Part shown: piece after piece, positions 25,741 to 34,812 of the stretch
Numbering within the stretch: the stretch's first letter is position 1
Layout of the letters: every line of letters begins with the position of its first letter
Source: Ga0077555 sp964500805
Lineage (GTDB): Bacteria > Pseudomonadota > Alphaproteobacteria > Rhizobiales > Hyphomicrobiaceae
Assembly: GCA_964500805.1 (NCBI GenBank)
Contig: CAZCQH010000019.1
Coordinates: 1 to 64,000 of the forward strand
Reading direction: 5' to 3'
Length of the DNA stretch: 64,000 nucleotides
Notes under the pieces: generated by a model
Seen by the model: the letters and a program-made list of their open reading frames with translations, nothing else
Database searches by the model: none
What the model was told of the DNA's origin: nothing
Position numbers and translations under genes: made by a program

Positions 25741-27327
25741 CTATTGGCCGCCGAGCTTTTCCGCCATCGCCTTCAGTTCGCGCCGCATCAGCTTCCCGGT
25801 TGGTGTCAGCGGCAGCGCAGTGCACACTTCCAGCCGGTCCGGCACCTTGTAGCGCGAAAGCTTCTCGCGGCAGTGCGCGATGAGACGCTCCGCTGTCAGC
25901 TCCGCTCCGGTCCGCGGCACCACGAACGCCACGATGATCTCACCCTTCGAAACTTCGGCGGCGCCTGTCACGCCGGCAAGCCCCACGTCTGGGTGCTGCT
26001 GGAGCACCTCCTCGACCTCGGCCGGCGATACATTGATGCCTGAGCGCTTGATCATCTCTGAGCTGCGCCCAGCATAGACGAAGTGACCCTGCTCGTTCAG
26101 CGCGCCCATGTCGCCTGTCCTGAAGTACCCGTCGGCCGTGAACACATCGGCGTTATGGCGTGCGCTGTCGCCCTGATAACCGCGGGTGAGGTAACCTTTG
26201 ACCTCCACTTGTCCAACCTCATCCGGACCACACGGCCCGCCCGTCTCGGCATTGCGGATGCGCACCGTCACACCGGGAAGCGGCGGCCCCTGGCATGCAG
26301 CGCGTTGCTCGAGCGGCCAGCTATGCTGTGTCACGCAGCAATTGCCGTAGGTTTCCGTGCTGCCGTAGATGTTGCAGATCTCCCGTGCGCCGAGCTCGTT
26401 GGCAGCCTTCATCACATCCTGCGGACTGCCTATGGTGACGCCGGTGCGAAGCGTGCGTGCCCGTTCCCTGCGAAACGATTTGTGGGCAACGAGCGCGTTG
26501 GTCATTGCAGGCAGCGTGTAGATCGCCGTCACTGCGTGCTGCTCGATGAGCGCCAGGGCGCCGCCAGCCTCGAACCGCTCCTGCAGCACTAGGGTGGCGC
26601 CGTGGGTAAGCGTCGCCGGCAGAGCATTTGCGACGCCGTAGGACCAGAACAACGGGATCGAGACCAGCACCCGGTCGCCCGGCAAAAGCCCCTGACGCTC
26701 GCCGATGTTGAAGCCATTCTCGATCACGCCGTCATGATCCAGTGGCACCGCCTTCGGCCGGCTGCTGGAGCCCGACGTGTAGAGGATGACCAGCGGATCG
26801 CGCGAGCTGGCGTCTTTTCCTGGGACGAGATCGCCCACAGTGTTCGCCTTGGTATACGCGGCAAAGCTTTCGAAGCCCTGCGGGCTGCATTGTAAATCAC
26901 CATCGAGCAATACCAGCCGTTCCGGCACCACGCCTGGCACCCGCGCCTTGAGCGCCACGAAGTCAGCCGCAAAGTCGCGCTCGGCCAGCCGCGATTGCAG
27001 GAACAGCATCGAAACGCGGGAGTCCGCCAGCAGAAACTCCAGCTCGCTGGCGGTCGACCAGGTGCTGAACGGAACCAATGTTGCGCCGAGCGCGGCGGCG
27101 CCGAACAGCACCTCGAGCCACTCAATGCGATTGGCCGCCAGCAGACCGACGCGGCTGCCGCGCGTCACACCGGCGCGGCGCATTTCCGCCGCTATCCGGC
27201 GAGCTCGGATTGCGAGCTCGCCGTAGGAGACAAACTCACGCGCAGTCAGTGCCACCGGCCGGTCTGGTACCCGTGCGGCGTGCTCCTCGAGCAGCTCGAA
27301 CATGGTGCGGCTGAAGGGCGCTTTCAT
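25741..27327 (-). CDS. AMP-dependent acyl-CoA synthetase/ligase
   Basis: A 528-residue ANL-family CoA ligase that activates a carboxylic acid through an acyl-adenylate. The P-loop-like motif is ILYTSGSSSRPKAVPL, the A5 motif is IYGSTETYG, the A7 region reads YFRTGDMG, the hinge is GRSSEMIKRSGINVSPAEVEE, and the A10 lysine lies in LTPTGKLMRREL. The substrate cannot be read off; similarity in plan is to long-chain or aromatic acid CoA ligases. Divergent from an enoyl-CoA hydratase, so the genes at 24.7-29.6 kb look like one acyl-CoA catabolic locus. Confidence 0.88.
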   Translation of the reverse strand: MKAPFSRTMFELLEEHAARVPDRPVALTAREFVSYGELAIRARRIAAEMRRAGVTRGSRVGLLAANRIEWLEVLFGAAALGATLVPFSTWSTASELEFLLADSRVSMLFLQSRLAERDFAADFVALKARVPGVVPERLVLLDGDLQCSPQGFESFAAYTKANTVGDLVPGKDASSRDPLVILYTSGSSSRPKAVPLDHDGVIENGFNIGERQGLLPGDRVLVSIPLFWSYGVANALPATLTHGATLVLQERFEAGGALALIEQHAVTAIYTLPAMTNALVAHKSFRRERARTLRTGVTIGSPQDVMKAANELGAREICNIYGSTETYGNCCVTQHSWPLEQRAACQGPPLPGVTVRIRNAETGGPCGPDEVGQVEVKGYLTRGYQGDSARHNADVFTADGYFRTGDMGALNEQGHFVYAGRSSEMIKRSGINVSPAEVEEVLQQHPDVGLAGVTGAAEVSKGEIIVAFVVPRTGAELTAERLIAHCREKLSRYKVPDRLEVCTALPLTPTGKLMRRELKAMAEKLGGQ

Positions 27328-27500
27328 ACAGGCCTTGCAGATCTGGAGTGGCGCTAAGCATTACCGATGCAAGGCTGATCCCGGCATCGTTATGCTGGCC
27401 CATAATGCGGATCGCGCAATTTTCTGCAATTGTTGTATCCGACGGGCTGGCTGGCGTTGTATGCCGCGACCCGCAGTCAAAGCGAGGTTCCTTACGCATC

Positions 27501-28259
27501 ATGCCGTTGCGCATCGAAAGCCCCGAGCATCACATCACGCTCATCACGTTGAACAATCCCGCCAAGCGCAACGCCATGACACGCGCCGATCTGGCGGAAT
27601 TAGCCGGCCTCTGGGACAGGCTGGACAAGGATACCGCCTGCCGTGCTGTGATCGTCACAGGTACTGGCGATAAAGGCTTCTGCGCTGGAGCTGACATCGG
27701 CGGTGATCTGTCGGCGAGTGCGGAGCTGGCCAAGACCATCAATCGCTCGCTGCTCAAGACGTCGTCATTCTCCAAGCCGGTCATCGCGGCCGTCAACGGT
27801 GATTGCGCCGGTGGTGGCGTCGAGCTGCTGATCGCGACCGATATTCGCGCTGCGGTTCCCCATGCCCGCTTCGGCCTTCCGGAGGTGCGCTATGCGATTT
27901 ACCCCTTCGGGGGCGCGGCGGTGAAGCTCGTGCATCAGATCGGTCATGTGCATGCGATGGACCTGCTCTTGACCGGTCGCCTCGTCGCTGCCGAGCATGC
28001 GCTGCGCATCGGCCTGATCAACGAGATCGTCGCAGCGGACAAGCTGATGGATTGGGCCATGGAGCGCGCCCGAATGATCGCGGCGAATAGCCCGCATGCC
28101 GTTCAGGCCGTGAAGATGCAAATTTCCAGCATGGCTGCCGAACATGCGATTTCGCGCGAGGCACTCGATCAGCAGCTCGGCGACAAGGTACGCGCAAGCC
28201 CGGATTTCAAGGAAGGCATCGCCGCCTTCCTCGAGAAGCGGCGGGCTAACTATGAGTGA
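27501..28259 (+). CDS. Enoyl-CoA hydratase/isomerase family protein
   Basis: A 252-residue crotonase-fold enzyme. The first oxyanion segment is GFCAGADIGGDL and the second is AAVNGDCAGGGVELLIATDIRAA; a glutamate occupies the catalytic position in FGLPEVRYAIYPFGG. Hydration of an enoyl-CoA is therefore feasible. I start at ATG 27501 (MPLRIES); the frame is open further upstream, but that leader is not family-like. The gene begins 173 bases from the divergent acyl-CoA ligase and is followed 84 bases on by an acetyl-CoA hydrolase/transferase. Confidence 0.87.
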   Translation: MPLRIESPEHHITLITLNNPAKRNAMTRADLAELAGLWDRLDKDTACRAVIVTGTGDKGFCAGADIGGDLSASAELAKTINRSLLKTSSFSKPVIAAVNGDCAGGGVELLIATDIRAAVPHARFGLPEVRYAIYPFGGAAVKLVHQIGHVHAMDLLLTGRLVAAEHALRIGLINEIVAADKLMDWAMERARMIAANSPHAVQAVKMQISSMAAEHAISREALDQQLGDKVRASPDFKEGIAAFLEKRRANYE

Positions 28260-28343
28260 GTGCCAGACGCTCGAACTTTGGCCGGCCAAGTCGTCGCGCT
28301 CCTCCGGCAGCGACTGTCCGTGCTCTGCTCCAGGAGAGCAGGC

Positions 28344-29597
28344 ATGAGCGCCTCGGGCTTCGACCTCGTAGGCCTTATTCAGGCAGGCGACTGCATGGGC
28401 TGGACCGGCGCCGCCGGTGAGCCTGTGACGCTGCTCACCGAGCTCAATGCCGGCTTGGAGCGCCTGCCGCCCGGCGTCAGCGGACTGATCAATGTCGGTG
28501 TGGGCACCGTGCTTGAGCCCGAGCGCGTTCGGGGTCGGTTACGGCTCAAGGCACTCGGGGGCACCGGCACCAACCGGCGGTTCCAGTCTGTCGGCGCCCT
28601 CGATGTCCTGCCGCAGAACTACAGTGCACTCCCCGAGCTGGTTGCGGACGGAACACTGCGTGTCGATGTGATTCTTGCTCTGCTGGCGGCGGATGGACCG
28701 AGCCTTTTTCTGACGCCCATGATCTGCCACCTCGCCGACGGCCTTGCCAAGGCACGCGTGGTGGTGGCTGAGATCAACGATCAGGCACCCGTCCTTTACG
28801 GCGACACCGCGGTCGACAGGGCCGATATCGACCACGTCATTCACAGCTCGCGGCCGCTGCTCTCGCTTCGCGAACAACGCCCCGGGGCAACGGAAGCGGC
28901 GATTGCGGCACATGTTGCCCGCCTGGTGCCGGACGGCGCCACAATCCAAACCGGCATCGGCGCGCTTCCCGATGCCATTCTCGAGGCGCTGGCCGGCAAG
29001 AAGGATCTGGGCATACACAGCGGCACGATTGGCGACCGCGTGGCCGAACTGATCGAGGCTGGCGTCATCACCAACCGCCGAAAACCTATCGACACGGGCC
29101 TGACCGTAACTGCCGGCCTGCTCGGCACTGACCGCATCTATCGCTTTTGCCATAAGCGTCGCGACATCAGTGTTCGATCGCCGCGCTACACGCACGACAA
29201 CACGGTGCACGCGCAGGTTCCCAATTTGATCGGCATCAACTCAGCGCTGGAGGTGGACCTCACCGGTCAGGTCAACGGCGAAGTCGCTGCGGGACGCCAT
29301 GTCGGACTGGTCGGCGGTCAGGCCGATTTCATGCGCGGCTGCATGCGCTCGAAGGGGGGCCGCGGCATCGTCGCCTTCGAGTCGACGGCGCGTGGAGGCG
29401 CCGTCTCGCGCATCGTGCCGAAGCTGGCCGAGGGCATCGTCACGACTGCCCGAGCCGATGCCGACGTCATCGTCACCGAGTACGGCATTGCCGAGCTGCG
29501 CGGACGCACTGTATCCGAGCGGGCCAAGGCGCTCATCGCCATCGCCCACCCGAGCTTCCGGCGCTCGCTGGCGGAAGCTGCGGAGCATCTGGTGTGA
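28344..29597 (+). CDS. Acetyl-CoA hydrolase/CoA-transferase family protein with altered active site
   Basis: A 417-residue protein of the acetyl-CoA hydrolase / 4-hydroxybutyrate CoA-transferase family: TIQTGIGALPDAILEAL, a glycine-rich C-terminal CoA loop (GLVGGQADFMRG), and GRGIVAFESTARGGAVSRIVP. In CoA-transferases of this family the catalytic glutamate lies in an H-(S/T)-E motif; here it reads GIHSGTIGD (His225-Ser-Gly227), with glycine instead. A glutamyl-CoA mechanism is therefore doubtful. I chose ATG 28344 for its GGAGAG ribosome site; a GTG at 28260, directly after the hydratase stop codon, is an alternative adding 28 residues. Confidence 0.8.
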   Translation: MSASGFDLVGLIQAGDCMGWTGAAGEPVTLLTELNAGLERLPPGVSGLINVGVGTVLEPERVRGRLRLKALGGTGTNRRFQSVGALDVLPQNYSALPELVADGTLRVDVILALLAADGPSLFLTPMICHLADGLAKARVVVAEINDQAPVLYGDTAVDRADIDHVIHSSRPLLSLREQRPGATEAAIAAHVARLVPDGATIQTGIGALPDAILEALAGKKDLGIHSGTIGDRVAELIEAGVITNRRKPIDTGLTVTAGLLGTDRIYRFCHKRRDISVRSPRYTHDNTVHAQVPNLIGINSALEVDLTGQVNGEVAAGRHVGLVGGQADFMRGCMRSKGGRGIVAFESTARGGAVSRIVPKLAEGIVTTARADADVIVTEYGIAELRGRTVSERAKALIAIAHPSFRRSLAEAAEHLV

Positions 29598-29636
29598 CGG
29601 GTCTGCCGGCTGGCTTACGTCGGCCGGCCGGGCGCC

Positions 29637-30674
29637 TCACCTGACGAAGCCGACGATGTCCTTTACTTCGGCCATGATCGGAGCGGCGATCTCGCGGGCG
29701 CGCCGGCTGCCGTCGGCCAGCATGCGGTCGATCTCGGCCGGGTCCTTGCTAAGCCGGTTCATCTCGGAGGTGATTGGACTGAGCTTTGCAACCGCCAGAT
29801 CCGACAATGCGGTCTTGAAAGCCGAGAACTGGCCGCCGCCGAACTGGCTGAGAACCTTTTCCTGTGTCGTCTCCGCCAGGGCGGCGTAGATGCCAGTGAG
29901 GTTGTCGGCTTCGGGCCGGCCCTCGAGGCCTTTCATCTCGGACGGCAACGGGTGCGGATCGGTTTTCGCGCGCTTGATCTTGTTGGCGATCATGTCGGCA
30001 TCATCCGTCAGATTGATGCGGCTCATGTCGGAGGGGTCAGATTTCGACATTTTTTTGGTGCCGTCACGCAGGCTCATGACGCGCGTTGCCGGGCCCTGGA
30101 TCATGGGCTCGCAGAGCGGAAAGAAGACGCCGTCGTTGTAGCCCTTGGCGGCGATCGCGTCCTTGTAGTCGTTGTTGAACTTCTGCGCGATATCGCGGGC
30201 GAGCTCCAAATGCTGCTTCTGGTCCTCGCCCACGGGGACGTGCGTCCCGCGGTAGACCAGGATGTCGGCTGCCATCAGGTTCGGATAGGCGTAAAGGCCG
30301 ACGGACGCGCGTTCCTTGTCCTTGCCGGCCTTCTCCTTGAACTGGGTCATGCGATCGAGCCAGCCGAGGCGTGCGACGCAGTTGAAGATCCAAGCGAGTT
30401 CGGAATGCTCGGCGACTTGGCTCTGGTTGAAGACGATGCTCTTCTTCGTATCGATGCCGCAGGCCACGTAGGCGGCGGCCGCGCGGCGAATGGCTTCCTT
30501 CAGCTCCTTGGGATCCTGCCAAACGGTGATCGCGTGTAGATCGACGATGCAATAGATGCAGTCGTGCGTCTTCTGCATCGCAACCCAGTTGATCATCGCG
30601 CCGAGGTAGTTGCCGAGGGTTAGGCTGCCCGTGGGCTGCATGCCCGAAAAGACGCGCGGTTTCAGAGGAATCAT
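29637..30674 (-). CDS. trpS: Tryptophanyl-tRNA synthetase
   Basis: A 345-residue class I aminoacyl-tRNA synthetase charging tRNA-Trp. The HIGH-type motif is PTGSLTLGNYLGA and the KMSKS motif is present (GTKKMSKSDPSD); DLHAITV and VPVGEDQKQHLELARDIA are TrpS-specific. The start at ATG 30674 puts AGGA nine bases upstream; ATGs at 30680 and 30695 are alternatives differing by a few residues. Converges on the CoA-transferase gene with a 39-base gap and follows phaR on the same strand. Confidence 0.96.
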   Translation of the reverse strand: MIPLKPRVFSGMQPTGSLTLGNYLGAMINWVAMQKTHDCIYCIVDLHAITVWQDPKELKEAIRRAAAAYVACGIDTKKSIVFNQSQVAEHSELAWIFNCVARLGWLDRMTQFKEKAGKDKERASVGLYAYPNLMAADILVYRGTHVPVGEDQKQHLELARDIAQKFNNDYKDAIAAKGYNDGVFFPLCEPMIQGPATRVMSLRDGTKKMSKSDPSDMSRINLTDDADMIANKIKRAKTDPHPLPSEMKGLEGRPEADNLTGIYAALAETTQEKVLSQFGGGQFSAFKTALSDLAVAKLSPITSEMNRLSKDPAEIDRMLADGSRRAREIAAPIMAEVKDIVGFVR

Positions 30675-30855
30675 GGTCATCGGTCCTGGAGGCATGCCGC
30701 GTCCGCGGCGCCTCAGTGATAGAAAGATTAAGCGATTGGCGCGGGTTTATGGCGTGGGCTCGGCCCAGGCGCAAGGCCGCCTCGCACCGCAACGACGCAT
30801 CAAGTGCGTCGCCATCGTGGCGCATGAAGAAACGCAATCCGACGTCGCGCCGTCA

Positions 30856-31527
30856 TCAGCGCCCTCCGTCCGACAGCTTCTCGATCTTCTTCTGCATGGC
30901 AGCAAGCTGGGCCTTCAGCTCGGCGAGCTCACTCGACGGTGGCGCAGACGCAGGCGGATTTGAAGGCGCATGCGGCGGTCGCTGCTCAGGGGTTGCCGGC
31001 TTCGCTGCGCTGCCGGCCGTGCCCGCTTGCTTGGCACCATTCTCGTCCTCGGGCCGCTTGGCGCCGCCTTTGACTGCGAATGGTGTGAACATGCTCATCG
31101 CCTGCTCGAACATGGCGAGGTTCTTGCGCGCCTGCTCCTGGTAGGCCTCGAAGGCGCCTTGCGGGGTGAACGCAGATGCGAACTGCTTGCGGAAACGTTC
31201 CTGCTCTTTGGTCAGAGTGTCGAGGCTCACTTGCAGGTAGCTCGGCACCATGCGCTCCATGGTGTCGCCGTAGAACCGGATCAGCTGGCGCAGAAAGGGC
31301 ACGGGCAGCAGGTTCTGTGTGCCGGCACGGCTCTCCTGCTCGACAATGATCTGGGTCAGCACGGAGTGGGTCAGGTCGTCACCTGACTTGGCGTCATAAA
31401 CGACGAAGTCGCGCTCGGAGCGAACCATGGTCGCCAAGTCTTCGAGCGTCACATACGTGCTCGTCTCAGTATTGTAGAGCCGCCGGTTGGCGTACTTCTT
31501 GATGACGACAGGCTCTTTCTTTTCCAC
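30856..31527 (-). CDS. phaR: Polyhydroxyalkanoate synthesis repressor PhaR
   Basis: A 223-residue PhaR. The N-terminal DNA/PHB-binding domain is unmistakable (VVIKKYANRRLYNTETSTYVTLEDL, FVVYDAKSGDDLTHSVLTQIIVEQE), followed by the PHB-accumulation domain (LLPVPFLRQLIRFYGDTMERMVPSYL) and a Pro/Ala-rich linker ending in a short coiled coil (SSELAELKAQLAAMQKKIEKL). PhaR represses phasin and PHB genes and is released by binding PHB granules. It is divergent from phaA, with a TGC-rich candidate operator between the genes. Confidence 0.95.
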   Translation of the reverse strand: MEKKEPVVIKKYANRRLYNTETSTYVTLEDLATMVRSERDFVVYDAKSGDDLTHSVLTQIIVEQESRAGTQNLLPVPFLRQLIRFYGDTMERMVPSYLQVSLDTLTKEQERFRKQFASAFTPQGAFEAYQEQARKNLAMFEQAMSMFTPFAVKGGAKRPEDENGAKQAGTAGSAAKPATPEQRPPHAPSNPPASAPPSSELAELKAQLAAMQKKIEKLSDGGR

Positions 31528-31716
31528 GGGTCTACTCCGCCTCGCTCTACGCTGAAAGCCGCCGCCGGTTTGCTGCGCCAGCGAAGTTTAACATAGGGCG
31601 TTCAGCCGGGAAACAATGCATTTTCACGTGCAAGTGGCTGATAAAACGCGAACCCACGCCGGGGTTGCTTGTCCGCTTCGACAAGTACAACGACAGGCCA
31701 ATTGCGCCCTAAATCT

Positions 31717-31747
31717 TGCAGCTGCTATTGTGCACGGCAGCAACGCA
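31717..31747. promoter_or_regulatory. TGC-rich candidate PhaR operator upstream of phaA
   Basis: Six TGC or GCA triplets occur within 31 bases (at 31717, 31723, 31731, 31737, 31740 and 31745), 60-90 bases before the phaA ATG. PhaR proteins are reported to bind TGC-rich DNA, and phaR itself is divergent from this site. The assignment is by composition and location only. Confidence 0.4.
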
Positions 31748-31808
31748 AACCCGGCGGGGTCAGCAGTCCGACGGACTGACGGTTGCCACGCCGAACCTGG
31801 AGGTCCCT

Positions 31809-32996
31809 ATGAGCAGCGATGCAACCACGATCGTTATTGCGAGCGCCGCCCGCACGCCGGTCGGCTCGTTCAACGGCTCGCTGGCGAGCTTGCCAGCGCA
31901 CGAGCTGGGTAAAGTGGCCATTCAAGCCGCGCTGGAGCGTGCGGGCGTCAAGGCTGCGGACGTCAATGAAGTCATCATGGGCCAGATTCTCGCGGCGGGC
32001 GCCGGACAGAACCCAGCACGGCAGGCTTCTATCAATGCCGGCATCCCAGTCGAGGCACCGGCCTGGGGCATGAACCAGCTTTGCGGCTCAGGTCTGCGCG
32101 CCGTGGCGCTCGGCGCCCAGCAAGTGCTTGACGGGGCCAAGGTCGTCGTCGCCGGTGGCCAGGAAAGCATGAGCCAGGCCCCGCACGTGATGCATCTTCG
32201 CGACGGCACCAAGATGGGCGACGTGAAGATGATCGACACCATGATCAAAGACGGGCTGTGGGACGCCTTCAACGGCTACCACATGGGCACCACTGCCGAG
32301 AATGTCGCGCGGCAATACCAGATCACGCGTGACGAGCAGGACAAGTTCGCGGTCGCATCCCAGAACAAGGCCGAGGCCGCCAAGAAAGCCGGCAAGTTCA
32401 AGGACGAGATCGCGCCTGTCACCATCAAGTCGCGCAAGGGTGACATTGTCGTTGCGGAGGACGAGTACATCAAGAGCGGCGTGACGCTGGATTCAGTGGC
32501 CAAGCTGAAGCCCGCATTCGAACCGAAGGACGGATCGGTGACCGCCGCGAATGCGTCGGGCATCAATGACGGCGCGGCTGCCGTCGTGCTCATGACGGCG
32601 GAGGAGGCCAAGAAGCGCGGCATCAAGCCGTTGGCGAAGATCGTTTCATGGGCCAACGCCGGCGTCGATCCCGCTGTCATGGGCACGGGGCCGATCCCCG
32701 CGTCGAAGATGGCACTGGAGAAGGCCGGCTGGACCGTCAAGGACCTCGACCTCATCGAGGCCAACGAGGCGTTCGCGGCGCAGGCCTGTGCCGTCAACAA
32801 GGACCTCGGATGGGATACCTCGAAGGTGAATGTGAACGGCGGCGCAATCGCGATCGGCCATCCGATCGGCGCCTCCGGTGCCCGCGTGCTGACGACGCTC
32901 CTGTATGAAATGCAGCGGCGCGACGCCAAGAAGGGCCTCGCCACGCTCTGCATCGGCGGCGGCATGGGCATCGCCATGTGCGTCGAACGGGAGTGA
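31809..32996 (+). CDS. phaA: Acetyl-CoA C-acetyltransferase (beta-ketothiolase)
   Basis: A 395-residue biosynthetic thiolase condensing two acetyl-CoA to acetoacetyl-CoA, the first step of poly-3-hydroxybutyrate synthesis. All catalytic residues are there: Cys in NQLCGSGLRAV, His in GGAIAIGHPIGASGAR and Cys in LCIGGGMGIAMC. ATG 31809 has a GGAGG ribosome site. Divergent from phaR. In related genomes phaB (acetoacetyl-CoA reductase) commonly follows; here the next feature is a degenerate insertion sequence starting 32 bases after the stop codon. Confidence 0.96.
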   Translation: MSSDATTIVIASAARTPVGSFNGSLASLPAHELGKVAIQAALERAGVKAADVNEVIMGQILAAGAGQNPARQASINAGIPVEAPAWGMNQLCGSGLRAVALGAQQVLDGAKVVVAGGQESMSQAPHVMHLRDGTKMGDVKMIDTMIKDGLWDAFNGYHMGTTAENVARQYQITRDEQDKFAVASQNKAEAAKKAGKFKDEIAPVTIKSRKGDIVVAEDEYIKSGVTLDSVAKLKPAFEPKDGSVTAANASGINDGAAAVVLMTAEEAKKRGIKPLAKIVSWANAGVDPAVMGTGPIPASKMALEKAGWTVKDLDLIEANEAFAAQACAVNKDLGWDTSKVNVNGGAIAIGHPIGASGARVLTTLLYEMQRRDAKKGLATLCIGGGMGIAMCVERE

Positions 32997-33026
32997 TCCC
33001 CGCCGATGCGTGACGTGCAAAGCGAC

Positions 33027-33043
33027 CCTGGTCGTGTGAAAAC
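33027..33043 (+). repeat. Left terminal inverted repeat of the insertion sequence
   Basis: CCTGGTCGTGTGAAAAC pairs with the right-end repeat with two mismatches out of 17. It lies 45 bases before the transposase start codon. Confidence 0.68.
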
Positions 33044-34699
33044 GTGATCGCTGCTATGATTCTTCTGCTGAATCGGCGGGAGCTATCATGGCGGGCTTCG
33101 TTGAAGGGGCGGATCGGGCGCAATCGACATTGTTGCCGGAATGCCTCGATGACTGGGTCGACGAGAGCAATCCTGTTCGCTTCATCGATGCCTTCGTCGA
33201 TGGGCTGATCTCAAAGAATTGGGTTTCACCGGCGTCGATCCGGCCGCGACCGGGAGGCCTGCCTATCATGCGTCGGTGCACCTGAAGCTCTACATCTACG
33301 GTTACCTCAATCGGGTGCATTCGAGCCGGCGCCTCGAGCGCGAGGCCGGCCGCAATCTCGAGGTGATGTGGTTGCTTGGACGGCTGGCGCCCGACTTCAA
33401 GACCATCGCCGACTTCCGGAAGGATAACGGCCCCGCGATCAAGAAAGTGTGCGCGCGGTTCATCGAGATCTGTCGCAAGCTCGGCTTGCTGCAGAAGGCC
33501 AGCGTCGCCATCGATGGCAGCAAGTTCAAGGCGGTCAACAACCACGACAAGAACTTCACTAAAGCGAAAGTGGAGCGACGTCGCAAGCAACTGGAGGAGA
33601 GCGTATCGCGGTATCTGTCGCAGCTCGACACGGCCGATCTCCAGGAGAGCAGCACGGCCATCACGCTGAAACGGATACGGCTTAAGGACAAACTCGAGAA
33701 GCTGCACTCGGAGATGGAAAAGCTCGACGCGATCGAGAAGCAAATGCTGGCCTCCCCAGACGAGCAGATCTCACTAACCGATCCCGCAGCCGTTCGATGG
33801 CAACGAGCGGACGCGGCTCCGGTGTCGTCGGCTACAACGTGCAGACCGCAGTCGAGACCGAGCATCACTTGATCATCGCGCACGAGGTAACGAATGTGGG
33901 CAACGACACGGCGCATCTCGCTAACATCGCACAGCGGGCCAAGGAGGTACTTGGCGTCGACAAGCTCGAAGCCGTTGCCGACCGTGGCTATTTCGATGGT
34001 GAGCAGATTCTCGGTTGCGACCGCGCTGGAATCGAAGTGACGCTGCCGAAACCGCAGAGATCGCGCTCGAAAGCCGAAGGCCGCTTCGGCAAACAGGATT
34101 TCGCCTACCTGGCCGACGAGAATGTTTATCGCTGCCCAGCCGGCGAGAAACTCAGCTATCACCACTCGGTCCACGACAACGGTCAGAGGTTCGGGCGCTA
34201 CTGGACGACGGCCTGCGGAGAATGTGCGCTGAAGCCGCGATGCACGACGGCCAAGCAGCGCGTCATCTCTCGTTGGGAAAACGAGCACGTTCTTGAAGCG
34301 GCACAGAAGCGGCTCGATCTCAACCCTGATGCCATGCGCACGCGGCGCGAGGTGGTCGAGCATCCATTCGGCACCATCAAGATGCGTATGGGCGCGACGC
34401 ACTTCTTGTGCAAGACGCTGCCCAAGGTCGCGAGCGAGATGGCGCTTTGCATCCTTGGCTACAACCTCACGCGCGTGATCAACATCGTCGGCGTCGAAAA
34501 AATGATGGAAGCGGTGCGGGCGTAGGAGCGGGAGGAGCGCGCCCGACATGACCGGCTCCGCCCATAAGATCGCCACGAGAGGCCCGCCGGCGACCCAGGA
34601 CCGCTCCGAGAAACGAATTTCTCAAAATCCCAGGGTTCGGCTACATTCAGGGTGCTCCGCAGCATTCCAGGCCGCGAACTGGTGTTGTCACACGACCAA
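33028..34699 (+). mobile_element. IS1182-family-like insertion sequence with imperfect inverted repeats
   Basis: A roughly 1.67-kb element carries a decayed transposase and is bounded by terminal inverted repeats: 33027-33043 reads CCTGGTCGTGTGAAAAC and the reverse complement of 34684-34700 reads CTTGGTCGTGTGACAAC (15 of 17 match). GACC flanks both ends (33024-33027 and 34700-34703), a possible 4-base target duplication, or 5 bases if GACCC is counted. It has landed 32 bases after phaA and just before a GMC oxidoreductase gene. The exact ends are uncertain by one or two bases. Confidence 0.75.
33088..34525 (+). pseudogene. IS1182-family-like transposase, broken by two frameshifts
   Basis: Three consecutive reading frames together make one transposase. 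Frame 1 (from ATG 33088) gives MAGFVEGADRAQSTLLPECL up to about 33200. Frame 2 continues with GFTGVDPAATGRPAYHASV to about 33795 (DUF772-type N-terminal domain, DFKTIADFRKDN, SVAIDGSKFKAVNN with a catalytic Asp). Frame 3 gives SGVVGYNVQTAVETEH, VADRGYFDGEQIL and EHPFGTIKMRMGATHF (catalytic Asp and Glu) to the stop at 34525. Each shift is explained by one missing base, near 33201-33203 and near 33798-33801. Because the assembly has other faults, sequencing error cannot be excluded. Confidence 0.82.
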
Positions 34700-34700
34700 G
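34684..34700 (-). repeat. Right terminal inverted repeat of the insertion sequence
   Basis: The reverse complement reads CTTGGTCGTGTGACAAC and matches the left-end repeat at 15 of 17 positions. It is 159 bases beyond the transposase stop codon. Confidence 0.68.
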
Positions 34701-34812
34701 ACCCCGAGTGGGCCGCTTTTTTCTTGCTGGGCTCCTGCGTGAAGGCAAGATGATGGCCGGATTGGCGCGAGCAAGCCGGCGCCGGGCACCGGACCGATCG
34801 AGGGGAACGACC

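Noticed and set aside
33088..34525. Programmed ribosomal frameshifting in the transposase
   Set aside because: Two shifts in the same direction, each explained by one missing base, without slippery heptamers; this fits decay or sequencing error better than programmed frameshifting.
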